Of a stretch of DNA of 64,000 nt, positions 12,861 to 24,277 are shown piece by piece. The DNA comes from Lunularia cruciata (lineage: Eukaryota > Streptophyta > Marchantiopsida > Lunulariales > Lunulariaceae): NCBI GenBank assembly GCA_948567375.1, contig OX419755.1:49729001-49793000 (forward strand), given 5' to 3'. How positions within the stretch are numbered: the stretch's first letter is position 1; each line of letters begins with the position of its first letter. The translations under genes and the position numbers were made by a program. The notes beneath the pieces were generated by a model. The model had not been told where the DNA came from and searched no databases. It was given only the letters and a program-made list of their open reading frames with translations.

Positions 12861-14535
12861 TAAATCAATGTCCTCTCTATATCACTATATCAATAAGGAC
12901 CTCAGAAAACTGGTGTATTGCTAGTCAGCTCAATCTGTATACCAAGTCCCTTTAGAGCACCCAAATCCTTCATATTGAAGGCAAAACAACTTGTGTGGCT
13001 CCTCAAGAACCTCCAAACCCTCCGTCTTTCCTCTCCAATAAGCTTGGGTCCAAGATCGGGCTCCCAAGTATCCTTTTTAACTGTCTAGGAGGGAAGACTT
13101 ACTGATTGGCTGCTACACTGGGCCCTTGGGAACAATAGTGTCATGCTCCTGACTACTAGAGGTCCCAACCTCTATGTGAAAAACTCCCTCCACTCTGGAT
13201 GCAAGCTCCACATGTCCTCTAGCTGCATCCCAAGTGGACCAAGGGTGTAATCCAAGTAGCCCACGCTCACCTGGATGGACTCCAAGTAGACCACTCTCCC
13301 TAGTAGCTACTCGCTATGTCCCAAGAATAGCATGTCCACTCGGTCCATCACCCCTAGCATGTGCTTGAATTGTCTCGATAGGCACAGGGCTCATAAGTGT
13401 CAGAGTGGTGATGCCTATCAAGTGCATCCTATGTTGCTCTGCCAAGCCAAGGCTCATAATCCAGGTCAAACAATTCAGGTCCATAGCCTGACCTAACACT
13501 TGACGCCTGGATGCCTCTTACACTACTAGAATAATGGTAATCCCGGTGCAAAAACCCATTGCCCGCTCTCTCTCATCAGCATTGAGCTCCACCAACTGTT
13601 GTAACTGTGAGTCCCAAACAAGTTTAGGTCCTCCCTCTCAAAAAGCATGAGAAGAGCATAGAAAACTCATGAGTGTGGGAAATGCGGCTCTAGGCTGTCC
13701 AACTAGGTTCACCATTGCCATAGGTGACCTATTAGCCACTACTACTGTCTGACGCCCAACATCCAAGATATTATCAACAAGGATGTGGTCAAGTTGTTGA
13801 ATCTCATCATAAGCACGTTGTAAAACCTCTCTGTGTAAGAGGTTTGTCCACCAAAGATAAAGATGATGAGCCCGTGATCCCACTCTGGCTGCATCTAACA
13901 ATACAACAAGTTCCATCCAAGAATGGACCTGATGTGTACTCACCACCACTCTGGTGCAAGAATCACCTATCAAAGGAACTTTCTCTAAAAGGTAAGCTAG
14001 AGAACGGATTGATGAACCTAGAGATGTTGTAGTATCCGTAACATCTCCCAAAACACACCAGAATGAGGATACTAAAGACCCAAACCTCCACCCGCACGTG
14101 TATGTCCCTGACATAGCCATCTAGAAATCACTAAGTGAATAGGCCCATGTCTCTCTAGATCATGCACCCCCAGTAAAGAATGTTTGTTGGTAGGGCCTTT
14201 TGGTAACCTCTAACTGCTGACATTGGTAATAACTCCAGATACCAATAGACCAAGTGTGCCACATGATGTAGAGAGACTTGCCTAGCAGTCTCATCTCTCT
14301 CTACATACAACTACCTCTGGACTTGTATACCCGCTTGTAATACCGCAACTAGTCAGGTGCTAATCCCACCGAACAACTCCAATAGACATATCTCCTCTAT
14401 TGGATACTGCCAAGCAATGAGTGTGGTATCCCGAGGTGTCAAAATAATTGACTCTAGAGGCTTATCCTCACACTCATTTGCCGATGGTACAAAGGCTCCA
14501 CTCCAAGCTTGTTGCACCACCTGATCTGCATGCTG

Positions 14536-15234
14536 CTATAACGCCTCCTTTGAACTCCACAATGGAACATCCAAGGTGGATGGAACAATCCCACTTGTAC
14601 TCCAAATCCAAGTGATCTCCTCTGGTATTGGAGTATCCTCTTCATGGGCATTCTCCTCCAACAAGTCACCAAGCCAAGTAATTGCACCACTGAAAGCATA
14701 AACTGATGTTGCCATGGTCCCGGACTGTAGTGAGCCAAGACTGCCACTACTGAAGCGTACTAGTAGGCGACATACCCATCCCTCACTAGACTGCCAACCT
14801 GGTCTATAGGAGATTGTCTCCTCCCAATAGTCAATATTGAAACCCATGGGGCATAACACTACTCCCCCAACTAGCACATCATATGACTCATCTATTGTCA
14901 CAATAGCCTGAGCTCTCACCACCGAGCTATCCATTGGATGACCAGGCTGAACCTGGACAACAAGCTCTCCATGTGTGATGTATTGTGTCAAACCACCACC
15001 TAGAGATGTTTGGATCTGAAATAGACACCTCTCCACATCGGCCTTCCATAACTCTAGACCGACTATTGTAGCCTTCCCCAACATAAGGGGCTGCGCACCG
15101 GAGTCTAACAAGACTCTCTGTGGTGTATAGACCTTCCCTGAAGGTCCCACCAAACCAAAAGTCCTCCTTTGGTTATCCAATAGGATAACACCAAGTGTGA
15201 ACTGTGCTCTCTCAAAGGCCGGTCTAGCCGGCAA
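14536..15234 (-). pseudogene. Retroviral-type aspartic protease region, family A
   Basis: A 232-codon open frame reads on the minus strand. Near its residues 35-55 it has VLLDSGAQPLMLG, the D-S-G triad and hydrophobic wall of a retropepsin. About residues 115-125 have SYDVLVGGVVLCPMGF, at the place of the second conserved hydrophobic-glycine segment. It would cut the element's own polyprotein. The frame is intact over the protease itself, but stops on both sides separate it from gag and reverse transcriptase. The older copy near 1.1-1.3 kb matches it. Confidence 0.8.
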
Positions 15235-15525
15235 TTCCTCCAGTCTAGCCGTTGTTGCCTACCATAAACCACTAGTTGCTGAATGGATCCCATGCTCCTC
15301 AACCAAGTCAACTCCACTATCAACCACCTTTGCTTTAGTAGTAGGAACCGCATCATCCCTACTCTCACAAAGCATGGCAGCCAACCAAAACACTAGGGTT
15401 GGGTCAACTCCCAATGTAAACATGTCACTGGCTGAAAACAAAGGGCATTGTATAATCAGCTGAGAGGCCCCCAACATTGTGCTAAACTCAGTCTGTGTAG
15501 TAGTAGGTGGCTGACTAGCAAGTAG

Positions 15526-16844
15526 TCAATCATGCACTCTATCACTACCTACCACACCTGCACTGGGACGTCTAGGAGCCATGGATATTGTCTGCAATGC
15601 CTCAAATAGCATGAAAGACTGGGGAAGTCTAACATGTCTCCCAACCTCTCCTCTTTGTTGGTCCAACTCCACTGATGCTCCTCTAGGCTCTGGAGCACGT
15701 ACTGCACTCCTAGTCATTTCTACAGACGCATCCACCTGTGCTGCTCCGCACATGAAGTCCAAAGCATCTCTATCACCAACATAAGAGGTGGAAGCCTCAT
15801 CACCCAAATCTGATCTCCTCTGAGCAATAACCATACTAGCCAATCTCTGCTCCAACTGCTCAATCCAAGTAGCCATAACTATATCAAAAGTAAGAGCATG
15901 TACTACACTCCTAGTAGGTGTAGATCCTCTACTACCACCTCTACCACCTTGTCCTCTATGAATTGGAGCTCCTCTACAACTTGCCTAACAACCCTACCAC
16001 TCCGTAACTCCGGGTGTAGGTCAAAACACCGATCACTAGTGTGACTAAATCTATGGCAATGCTCACACTACCTATGTGCTGGCTGTGATGCACCAGAGGT
16101 ATCAAGTCCGCTGCCCTGAGTACACTCTCTCCGATGGTGAAGTCCACCACAAGTCCAATAAGCAACACCACTACTTACTGGTTGCTACTGACCCAAAAAT
16201 GAAGGTAAGGGTCTAACTACAATAGGGCCTCCACTCATTCCATAGGACCTGGGCTGTCCACCTTGTCCTCAAAAACCAATTGGGCATGGTGCACTCTGCT
16301 GCACTCTAGAAGAAGTCATAGCCGTGGATGAGGTCTCCCTACCAAATCCAGATATCATTACTCTCTCCTCCACCATGTTGAGCTCAATATGCTCAGCCAA
16401 ACCAAAGACCATTGCCAAAGTAGGCAAAGTAGCCTGTAACAACGTAGCATCACGAACTCTACATTGCAACTCCCTGTCTAGTATCCCATACCAAAACTAG
16501 ACTTGTTGGGTCTCAATCACTCCTTGAGTGAAACTGATCAGCCGCCTCATGCAAGTGTATGCCTTGCATAGGCTCTCTCTAGCCTTCCGCTGGAACTCTT
16601 GCAAGCTTCTTAGCTTGTCAGTCTGCACTCCTTGGTAGTTCTGCCTCAAACATTGGAAGAACTCCACCAAGGAGTTAAACCTCGGTACCACACCACCTCC
16701 TCTAGTGGTACCTCCACTCGTGGTAACACTATCTCTAGCTAGTGCACCTCCACTATCTCCACCAACACCACTCGAGCTAGAACTCATGGGTACATCCAAT
16801 CTACTCCTAGCAACCAAGCCTAAAGTGATAGAGATATAGTTCAA
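15526..16844 (-). pseudogene. gag with CCHC zinc knuckle, family A
   Basis: Two open pieces (16844-16497 and 15876-15526) and the sequence between them form the gag region. The first piece has a serine/glycine-rich start then a stretch FFQCLRQNYQGVQTDKLRSL, like a capsid helical region. In another frame near 16070-16010 there is a perfect C-x2-C-x4-H-x4-C knuckle (CEHCHRFSHTSDRC), the RNA-binding nucleocapsid signature. The second piece opens MATWIEQLEQRLASM, likely coiled coil. Frame changes between pieces show decay. Confidence 0.7.
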
Positions 16845-16999
16845 AGACCAATACTATCTCCATAACTCAATCTCTTTCAAATGAGCTCTCTTGAACTCAT
16901 GGTAGTCATCCATCAGTGGACCCTCCAAGTGCTGAAACAACCCTTACATGCCATGAAAGGTGTGAATAAAGTTGGGTTCCGCATCTACTGTAGATCACA

Positions 17000-18208
17000 C
17001 CAAGTATCAAACTCATGGATGAAGTCATCCAACTCAATGGTACCCAATGTACCAGAGTAACATTTAGAGCCTTTGGAGGCCCCATAAATCTTGTCCATGT
17101 CCCACAACAACGGTGCAAACACGACAAGTGCACTCTCAATTGGATCAACTCCTGTGTCAAACTCTAACTCAAAGTCAATCTCCTCTCTCACTAGGACCTA
17201 AGATACAAGCTGATATTGAGCGCCACTACGAGAAAACCCACTACGTACTATAGGGCTATCTCCTCTAGAATCTCCAAAGAACTCCATCGGTACAAAGTAA
17301 TTGCAACTACAACCGCAACCGCAAACTGCAACAACAAGTACCCCACCAAGTGCAAAGACTAACCAAGCACCACCAAGTACCAACACCAATTGAGCACCAC
17401 CAAGTGCCAACACCAACCAAGCACTACCAAGTGCCAATACCAACCAAGCACCACCAAGTGCCAAAACTAACAGACCATTATCCACTAATGTAACTCTAAC
17501 CAAGACAACTACACTAGGAGCAAGGACACCATGTAACCTACCATCACAACGTGCATTCTCACAGTCTGCAGGTCATCACTTCTTTCCTTACCAGAGAGAA
17601 ACAAGACAGTTTGACTAGTCATCACTGTAGCCTCACTATTGAGAACACACCAGAGCACAAATGCTCAAAATTCAAGGCACCTCACACAAATACGGTGCAC
17701 AAACATGAAGTAAAGAATGGAGGGAGTCCAATCACAAGAATGCTAAACAACAACATAAATTAACATCTCATCTCATAAACATAAACAACATAAATCCCAT
17801 CTCATAAATTAACATAGGACTGACTCTGCCACCATTTGGTATTTGACATAATCGAAGTACCTATCTACTTCTTGAGCTACGAGGATCATCGAGGATTCAA
17901 GTTCTTCTCGCCAAAATCTGACGTAAAATCTGACATAAATCCCTAAAAATAGCTGACATAAATCCTCAGCTAACTCTTCACTTGAGCCAAATTGGAAAAA
18001 TGTGTTTCATCCAATCTTCAATTCACGAGGATCTGCTCCCAACTTCACCTTCAATTTTAGTTTTTGAGCTCAACTCGTAACAAATTGGTCTTGAGCTCAA
18101 AATCACAACTACAACTTGAAAATTGCTTCTTCCTTGGCTCTAAATTTTGCCAGCGCTTCCACACACACACTCTCTCAAGGAAATCTGATCTACTCGATCA
18201 AGATACCA
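17000..18208 (-). other. 5' leader region of the family A element
   Basis: No coding is evident apart from an alanine/glycine/leucine-rich low-complexity frame caused by a short tandem repeat (17330-17470, unit built on accaagcaccaccaagtgcc). The block 17530-17860 recurs at 3680-3970 and about 57790-57990. At 18202-18208 the minus strand reads TGGTATC, a plausible primer site, next to a TG-starting LTR boundary at 18209. Confidence 0.5.
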
Positions 18209-18731
18209 TGATCCACCGAGCTTGGAGATACCACCAATACTCGCAATTCCTGCACCCTATTCCCCCCTAACTCACTTCTTTGATGTAATCAGATTGTTTA
18301 CAACTCAAATCAATTGAACTCAGATCAATACTTGATATGATCCTCAACAAATTGCCAACAATTGGGCACTGATTACAATCAAGCCACACCCACTCTGGCT
18401 AAGAGACTCCAGGTGATGCTCACCGGCTTTTTGTCCACTCTAGCCAGGAACTCGAAGGCTCAACATCAAAGAAGTGAGCTCTCTGGAGCTACACTTCCAA
18501 GGTATACTCCTGATTTTGACCTAGGTCTCATCCCAATGGTCCCATTGACAACACACCCAACGGTGTAGATGGTGCAAGTGATGGTGGGCCCCACCATGAA
18601 GTCAATACCCTAAACAAAAAATCTGACCGTCGGAAAGTAGTCTATGAGTAATAGCCAATATGCCTCTAACTAGTAACACTAGAACTCTAGTGTCTGAGCA
18701 ATCTAGATGCGACACTACAAATGGCATGACA
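18209..18731 (-). repeat. 5' LTR of the nested family A element
   Basis: The part 18290-18731 is closely similar to 10405-10845 and ends GGCATGACA. The start is placed at 18209 (TGATCCACC) because the minus-strand TGGTATC abuts it there, but the first 80-95 bases do not resemble the start of the other LTR. The start is therefore less sure than the end. Confidence 0.65.
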
Positions 18732-18736
18732 AGTTT

Positions 18737-21095
18737 GTAGTAGCTCACTACATGATAATACCATTCTAGGTCTACCTTGGCTTGAAGGTCATAAGGTTTA
18801 ATTTGATTGGACCAAACAACAAATTCAAGTACAACATCAAGGTAAGAATTATTAATTAGGTTGTTTGGCATCTTTGAGTCAAACACCTAAGAATAGTCAG
18901 TCCCAAGATGTGAAATTTGTTAGTATAGCAACTATAGAGTAAGTTTTGTAATAACATATTCTTGTTTTTGTTATGTGGATAAAGCTAATTGCACAAGGAG
19001 AAGCGGACGAGGGTAAACAACCTCAATAAGCAATAGTTGATTAGATAGTGAAAGAAATTTTAGATATATTTATGGATGATCTTCCAAAATGATTACCTTT
19101 TGATTGAGGTATGCCCTTCAAGTTGTTGCTAGGTAGTACTTTTTTAAGTAAGCCAATCTGTAGGCTCTCACCAAAGGAGTTAGAAAGACTTCAAATAACA
19201 TTGACAAAGTTGTTGGAGAAAGATTTCATACAACATAGTATATTTCCCTGAGGACCACTAATACTCTTTGTACCAAAGAATGATTAAGGATTCAATTCTA
19301 TTTTGACTATTGTGGCCTTGATAAAGAGCCATGAAGATTATATATCTCTTGCTTTCAATTGATGACTTGTTGGATCAATTGAGTGGAGAATGAAATTTCT
19401 CCAAGTTGTATCTTTAAAGTGGCTATTGGCAAACTCTCATTGATAGGGAGGATGTACAAAAGACTACCTTTTGCATGAAGTATGGGCATTTTGAGTGGAT
19501 AGTTTTACCTTTTAGGGTCACTCATACTCTAGTAGTTTTCATATATCAATTACACCAAGTGTTGGATGTGCTATTAGATTAATAAGCAGTAGTGTTCTTG
19601 GATGATATTTTAATCTACAATAAGATATAGGCAAAACACAAGAATCACATATGAGAAGTACTAAGATGACTATGTCAATGGAAGTTTTGCTACAAGAAGT
19701 TGAAGTGTGCCTTTTGGCAAAAGGAAATAACCTTCTTGACTAAGGTCTAATCAGCGGAGATCAAGATGGAAGAAGAGAAATCAAGGCCATTATTGATTGG
19801 CCTAATCCTAAGGATGCCATGGAATTGTAAGAATTTAATGGATTGGTGAGATTTTATCAATGCTTTATCTACAACTATGCTCATATAGCCACACCGTTGA
19901 CCAATCTTTTGGGGAAGACATCAAGTTGTTAGTACAACACCAAGCACAAGAAGCATTCAAGAAATTGAAGCAAATGATGTCTTCATGACCCATCCTCCAA
20001 CCATATGATCCTCAACTACCTTGTGTGGTTGATTTTGATACTTCTAACTTTGCTATTGGAGCTGTGTTACAATAGGAGTTTCTAGATGTGTTACTTCCCA
20101 TTACCTTTGTGTCTTGCAAACTAAACACCATAGAAGGAATTACTTTGCTTAGGATCAAGAATAAATGGCAGTGGTATATGCCACAAAGGTATGGAGACAT
20201 TATCTCTTGAGGAAACAAGTGATCATGTGAACCAATCATAAACCTTTTTTGTAGGCCTTATAATTGGAACACATGGAAAGTTGACATCATTGATAGGAGA
20301 AACACCTATAATTTTTTGACATCAAGCTTGATTACAAACTCAACAAGTTTCATGTCATCCATGATGCCTTATCACAATGACTTGATTTGAAGACTCTTCT
20401 TGAATCTCTTATAATAGCAACAATTCTAATAGTGTTAATTGACTCAAAAGTCCAAATCAAGTTGAGAGCTGCTTTATAGCAAGAACACTTCTTTCAGTTG
20501 GTACAAGGTCATGTTGCAACACACAAAAAGGATTACAACACTTTCTCCTTCAAGGAAGGCTTTCTATTCAATGAGAATTGGATTTATGTTCCAACCAAGG
20601 GTGGTCTATGACCTATAAGGTTATAATAGGCCCATGACTTACCTACCAATTTCTGTTCATAATGAGTGTAGACAAGACTTTGGGTACCCTATAATGTTAG
20701 TGGTGATGGCCCAACATGGTATGAGAGGTTCAAGAGTTTGTCTGATCTTATGAGAGCTACCAACAAAGCTAGTAACCAAAAGCCGAGTGGACTCTTTCAA
20801 CCACTATCAATTCTATCTACCTATTGAGAACATGTAAGCTTAGATCTCATCACATCCTTACCAAAGATGGACCACAACCATTAAACCATTGTAGTGTTTG
20901 TTGATAAGCTCAACAAGCAAATTCATTTGGCACCTACCATGGATACAATTAATGGTCCAACACTAGCCTAGATCTACTTTGAAATCATCTTCAAGCACCA
21001 TGGGATGCCAAGGGTTCTCCTCTTTGATCAAGATCCTTACTTTATTAGTAAATTTTGGCACCCACTTTTTAAACTCCTTGGTACCAAGCTTGTGT
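18737..21095 (+). pseudogene. Reverse transcriptase, RNase H and integrase core, family B
   Basis: Plus-strand reading resumes the family B element with ILGLPWLEGHKV (about 18755-18790). It then gives DIFMDDLP and a KELERLQITLTKLLEK stretch (19060-19225), the reverse transcriptase site FLDD (19595-19606), LQPYDPQLPCVVDFD for RNase H (about 19995-20040), and an integrase core with SLDLIT, VVFVDKL and a KHHGMPRVL...DQDP segment (20840-21030). Stops are frequent, several where a conserved arginine or glutamine is expected. The core ends at about 21095 against a foreign LTR fragment. Confidence 0.8.
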
Positions 21096-21099
21096 GAGG

Positions 21100-21205
21100 C
21101 CTCTGTTTGATCTACTTAGTCCATCATGTATAACATCCTCCCAAATGTTACCAAACCAAATTTCATCTCTAGATCATATGTCTAGCTATTGGTATTATAG
21201 GCTTC
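21100..21205 (-). repeat. Fragment of a family C LTR
   Basis: About 105 bases match the start of the family C LTRs at 22437 and 60724: TATAATACCAATAGCTAG on the minus strand, then the 'tttggtaacat' and 'gatgttata' words. It abuts the truncated family B integrase, so it probably marks where that element was cut. Confidence 0.7.
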
Positions 21206-22431
21206 CATGGCTTCAATTTTCAATTTTGTAACCTTTGAAAATTCCTCCCTAAATGTTGAAATTGTGGAAGAGGAAGGTGTCTTCACACAACCAACTTTTC
21301 TTTGGTTTTATGACTCATTCTCCTATTCTCTATCTTTTTTTCACCTTCTAGCTCTTTTCTCTCTCTACCTCTCTCTTGTGATTGAGGTTCCTCTTTGGTA
21401 GGTGTACTTGGTTGTGGGAGGAATTCTTATGATCTTGAGGGCTGAAAGAATAGATATCAAATCTCCTCCACTTGAACTAGAATATGGCCATCTTGTATTC
21501 ATGGTCCTTGACAAATTGGTTCTTGGGTACTACAAACAACAAAATTAACCTGATGGTTGGTAGTTAGTTCCTGACCTAGAGGTGTCCTTGGTCCAGTCTT
21601 CAATTGGTCATTCTAATGAAACTTGATATCCCAATTCCTCATTTATGACCATTTTTTAAAATTCAATTTCCACACCTAGATTCACAAGGGCAAGGGATGA
21701 AATTTTGGCTTTAGTCCCAAATAGAAAATCCATTCTTGCATAATAAGTGCATTGATGATTCAACTTATCTCCATTCTTGCTTCAATTCCCTCTTTGTGAG
21801 CCCTTTGCCCCTACACTTGTCCTTCTATTTGCATGTTGATTTGTAGGAGGAAATGTAGTGAGCACACTTTTTGTATAAATTTTATGTGCTCATAGATTCA
21901 AAACCTTTGCAAAACTTCACAAGGTAGGTGGCCATGTAACTAAAATTTACATTTTTTTGAATAGGTTCTTACAAATCACTTCATGGATTTTATGAAAATG
22001 TTTGGGGTCCTCAAGATAGTCCAAAATTTGACTATAGTTGTGAAATACCATTCTAAACCTATCTTTATCTTTATCCTTCTCCTCATCCCCTACTTTTGTA
22101 AAACCTCCAACTATGGAAAATTATCTAGGTGTATCAGATACCATGTTCAAAAGATGTTGAAATCCTAAAATTGACCAAGGAGGTGAGGTGGAATGAAATG
22201 TTGAGACTTGGGTGGAATTGATGCAAGGGTGGAATGAAATGTTGATACTTGGGCAAAATGGATTGGTAGACAAGGGAGTTGGAAAATTGGCATCTACATG
22301 CTAGGAACTTTCTATATTTGCTACCACATGCAAAATTGCAAAGCCGGTGCAACATATTTACATTTCTCCTTCTCCCATTCTCCCAAATACCAATGCATTA
22401 ATATGTCACATCATTGTATCACTTGGTGTAA
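21206..22431. other. Unassigned interval between LTR pieces
   Basis: No domain is recognised. The interval has a T- and CT-rich stretch at 21300-21400 and short open frames only. Its place beside a minus-strand LTR start suggests internal sequence of a family C element, but I cannot confirm this. Confidence 0.35.
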
Positions 22432-22436
22432 TACCA

Positions 22437-23166
22437 AGAGCTAGCCATATGATCTAGATGTGAAATTTGGTTTGGTAACATCTGGAATGATGTTATACAT
22501 GATTTTTAAAATAGATCAGATAGAAGTATCACCAAAAGAGTACTTCTACTAATAGGGCAAAAAGCAAAATAGACTTGAAAACCTTAGAACCAATAGCTAG
22601 ACATATGACTTAAAGGTGAGAATTGGTTTGGTAACATCTAGAAGGATGTTACACATGATAGACTAAGCAGATTAGAAAGAAGTATCACCAAAAGGGGACT
22701 TTTACTAATAAAGTAGGAATTGAAATATGCCTGAAATCTTTGAAGGTAATTTTGGAGGCCTAAACGGATGAATTAGGCCTCAAAAATGTGCAAGTTTTTC
22801 CACTCCCAAAGAACAAAAGGCTGGCCTTCCCTCCCATTGGTTTGTCTTGTCAAGAGCTTTCCAACAATACCTCATCCACGTGATTATGAGATTCCTATAG
22901 GAAGATTCCCTAAAATATTCCCTCCAATCAAAGCTTGTTTGACCAACCAGATAGGACCAGGACCGACATGTCACACATCCAAGTAAGTAATCCAAGGGTG
23001 GAGCTTGCTAACATGTCACCTATCTGTGTGCCTGATCCTATGGAGGAGCTTCCTTGGAGGAGATCCTCTTTGTCTATATAATAAACAGAAGGTGCTCCTT
23101 TGGAGCATCGGATGATTGAGTGTAAAATCTATGTTTTCTCTCTTCTCTTGTCCTCGGAGTATTACA
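22437..23166 (+). mobile_element. Solo LTR, family C, with target-site duplication
   Basis: The 730-bp block starts TGTAATACC, ends GTATTACA, and is flanked on both sides by CTTGG (22432-22436 and 23167-23171). It matches the 732-bp LTR at 59993-60724 end to end in reverse orientation. A TATA-like tctatataataaa lies near 23072-23084, about 85 bases before the end. A 'ggtttggtaacatct' unit occurs twice (22479 and 22600). No internal domain follows, so this is a solo LTR left by LTR-LTR recombination. Confidence 0.92.
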
Positions 23167-24213
23167 CTTGGCAACCAAATTCTTCTTTGATAATATAGAT
23201 TTTCATATCATCTAGTGTGCACATGAATATCACTCTTGGCACCCAAACACTTCTGATTTGACACACAACTAACAAGTAGCTTAACTAAGCCGCAATTAAC
23301 AACCGACAAGCCACAACCCAAGAGAATGATAATTTGTGACAAGCAAAATCTGAAATTATGAAAGTCAATTGAAACCTAGCATGAGCTCATAGCATGAATA
23401 AACTACAAAGAGAGGAAATCAAGAGAGGGAATTTTACATTTTGAACATCTTTAGTGATTAGAGTTGGAATATGGTAAACTCAATTCAAATTTTGTTGAGA
23501 GAAAATCTTACATTTTGAACATTGTTATTGATTATTGATTGTTAATGATTAGTTGGAGAGCATGGTAAGTTTCAATTCAAATCTTACCTACCATTCTCCA
23601 CATCTCATTTGTGCCACATATCATTTCCTTTAGTGCTAGTATCTTCTCTTCTCAACTAATTAGTTCATGTTAGAGGTCACACATAAATCAGGGCCATAAA
23701 ACATTTTGATTAGAGAGGTACCAAAAACAACCCATAGAGTAGTTGGATATACATAAAAATTTATACTAGCATTTGTTTTTATGGGTGATTTTATTTTACA
23801 AGTAGAGGAGAAAAATTGTATAGGTAGACCTCCATTACATGTTAAGAACCCACTAATGTAACTACACAAAATTCTAAGTGGAAAAGGATGATTGTAAGCA
23901 AGTCCAACTATCAATGAGCTATGGCAAAGACAAGGAAGTATGAATGACTTATGGTAACTAAGTTTAGCTCCAAATTCTTGTATATTGGCTCTCAATCCCT
24001 TTTGTGAGCATGAAGGTTATGGTATATTTGAAAAATTAATAACAATGTCACTATTATATAGTAAAAAATTTATAGCTATGCAAGTGCTCCCAATCTTTTA
24101 GGTAGCACTTAGAAGATGCAAGGGTTTTTGGGCAAATCAATCGCTCATAAATTCTGTGGAGTCCAAGAAGGGAAATGTTGGATAACCTTAGAAAGTATAT
24201 ATATGCTTTTTTT

Positions 24214-24277
24214 CTTATATAAATATAAATATATTTTTATTTTTATTTATAAATATAAATATAAATATATTTATAAG
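24214..24277. repeat. AT-rich near-palindrome
   Basis: This starts CTTATA and ends TATAAG, and is built of repeated 'aaatat' words, so it could fold on itself imperfectly. It is probably a simple-sequence expansion. Confidence 0.5.

Larger units (their letters stand above)
10301..18731 (-). mobile_element. Nested Ty3/gypsy element, family A, minus strand
   Basis: Both ends carry LTR sequence. The outer ends are an inverted TGTCATGC (10301) and GCATGACA (to 18731), flanked by AGGTT on the left (10296-10300) and AGTTT on the right (18732-18736), a near-perfect 5-bp target duplication. Reading the minus strand gives gag, CCHC knuckle, protease, reverse transcriptase with YIDD, RNase H and the start of integrase. 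The host is the family B protease: its active-site part lies left of 10300, and its conserved LGLPWL segment resumes right after 18736. The coding is broken by many stops, the end of integrase is missing, and the two LTRs are not collinear over their first hundred bases. Confidence 0.88.
8428..21100 (+). mobile_element. Ty3/gypsy element, family B, plus strand, interrupted and 3'-truncated
   Basis: Order on the plus strand is LTR (8428-8829), primer-binding site, gag-like sequence, zinc-knuckle remnant, protease start, then after the nested element at 10301-18731 the protease end, reverse transcriptase, RNase H and integrase core. The integrase stops near 21095, where a fragment of a different LTR begins, so the 3' end is missing. 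All domains carry many stops and shifts. RNase H and integrase match the minus-strand family B element at 55.2-60.0 kb closely enough to call them one family. Confidence 0.85.

Noticed and set aside
17198-17503. 101-codon frame rich in LVLALGGAW repeats
   Set aside because: It arises from a short tandem DNA repeat in the family A leader. It is low complexity, with no sign of selection.
22780-22995. Open frames on both strands inside the solo LTR
   Set aside because: They lie wholly within an LTR repeated at 60172-60363 and are by-products of its composition.
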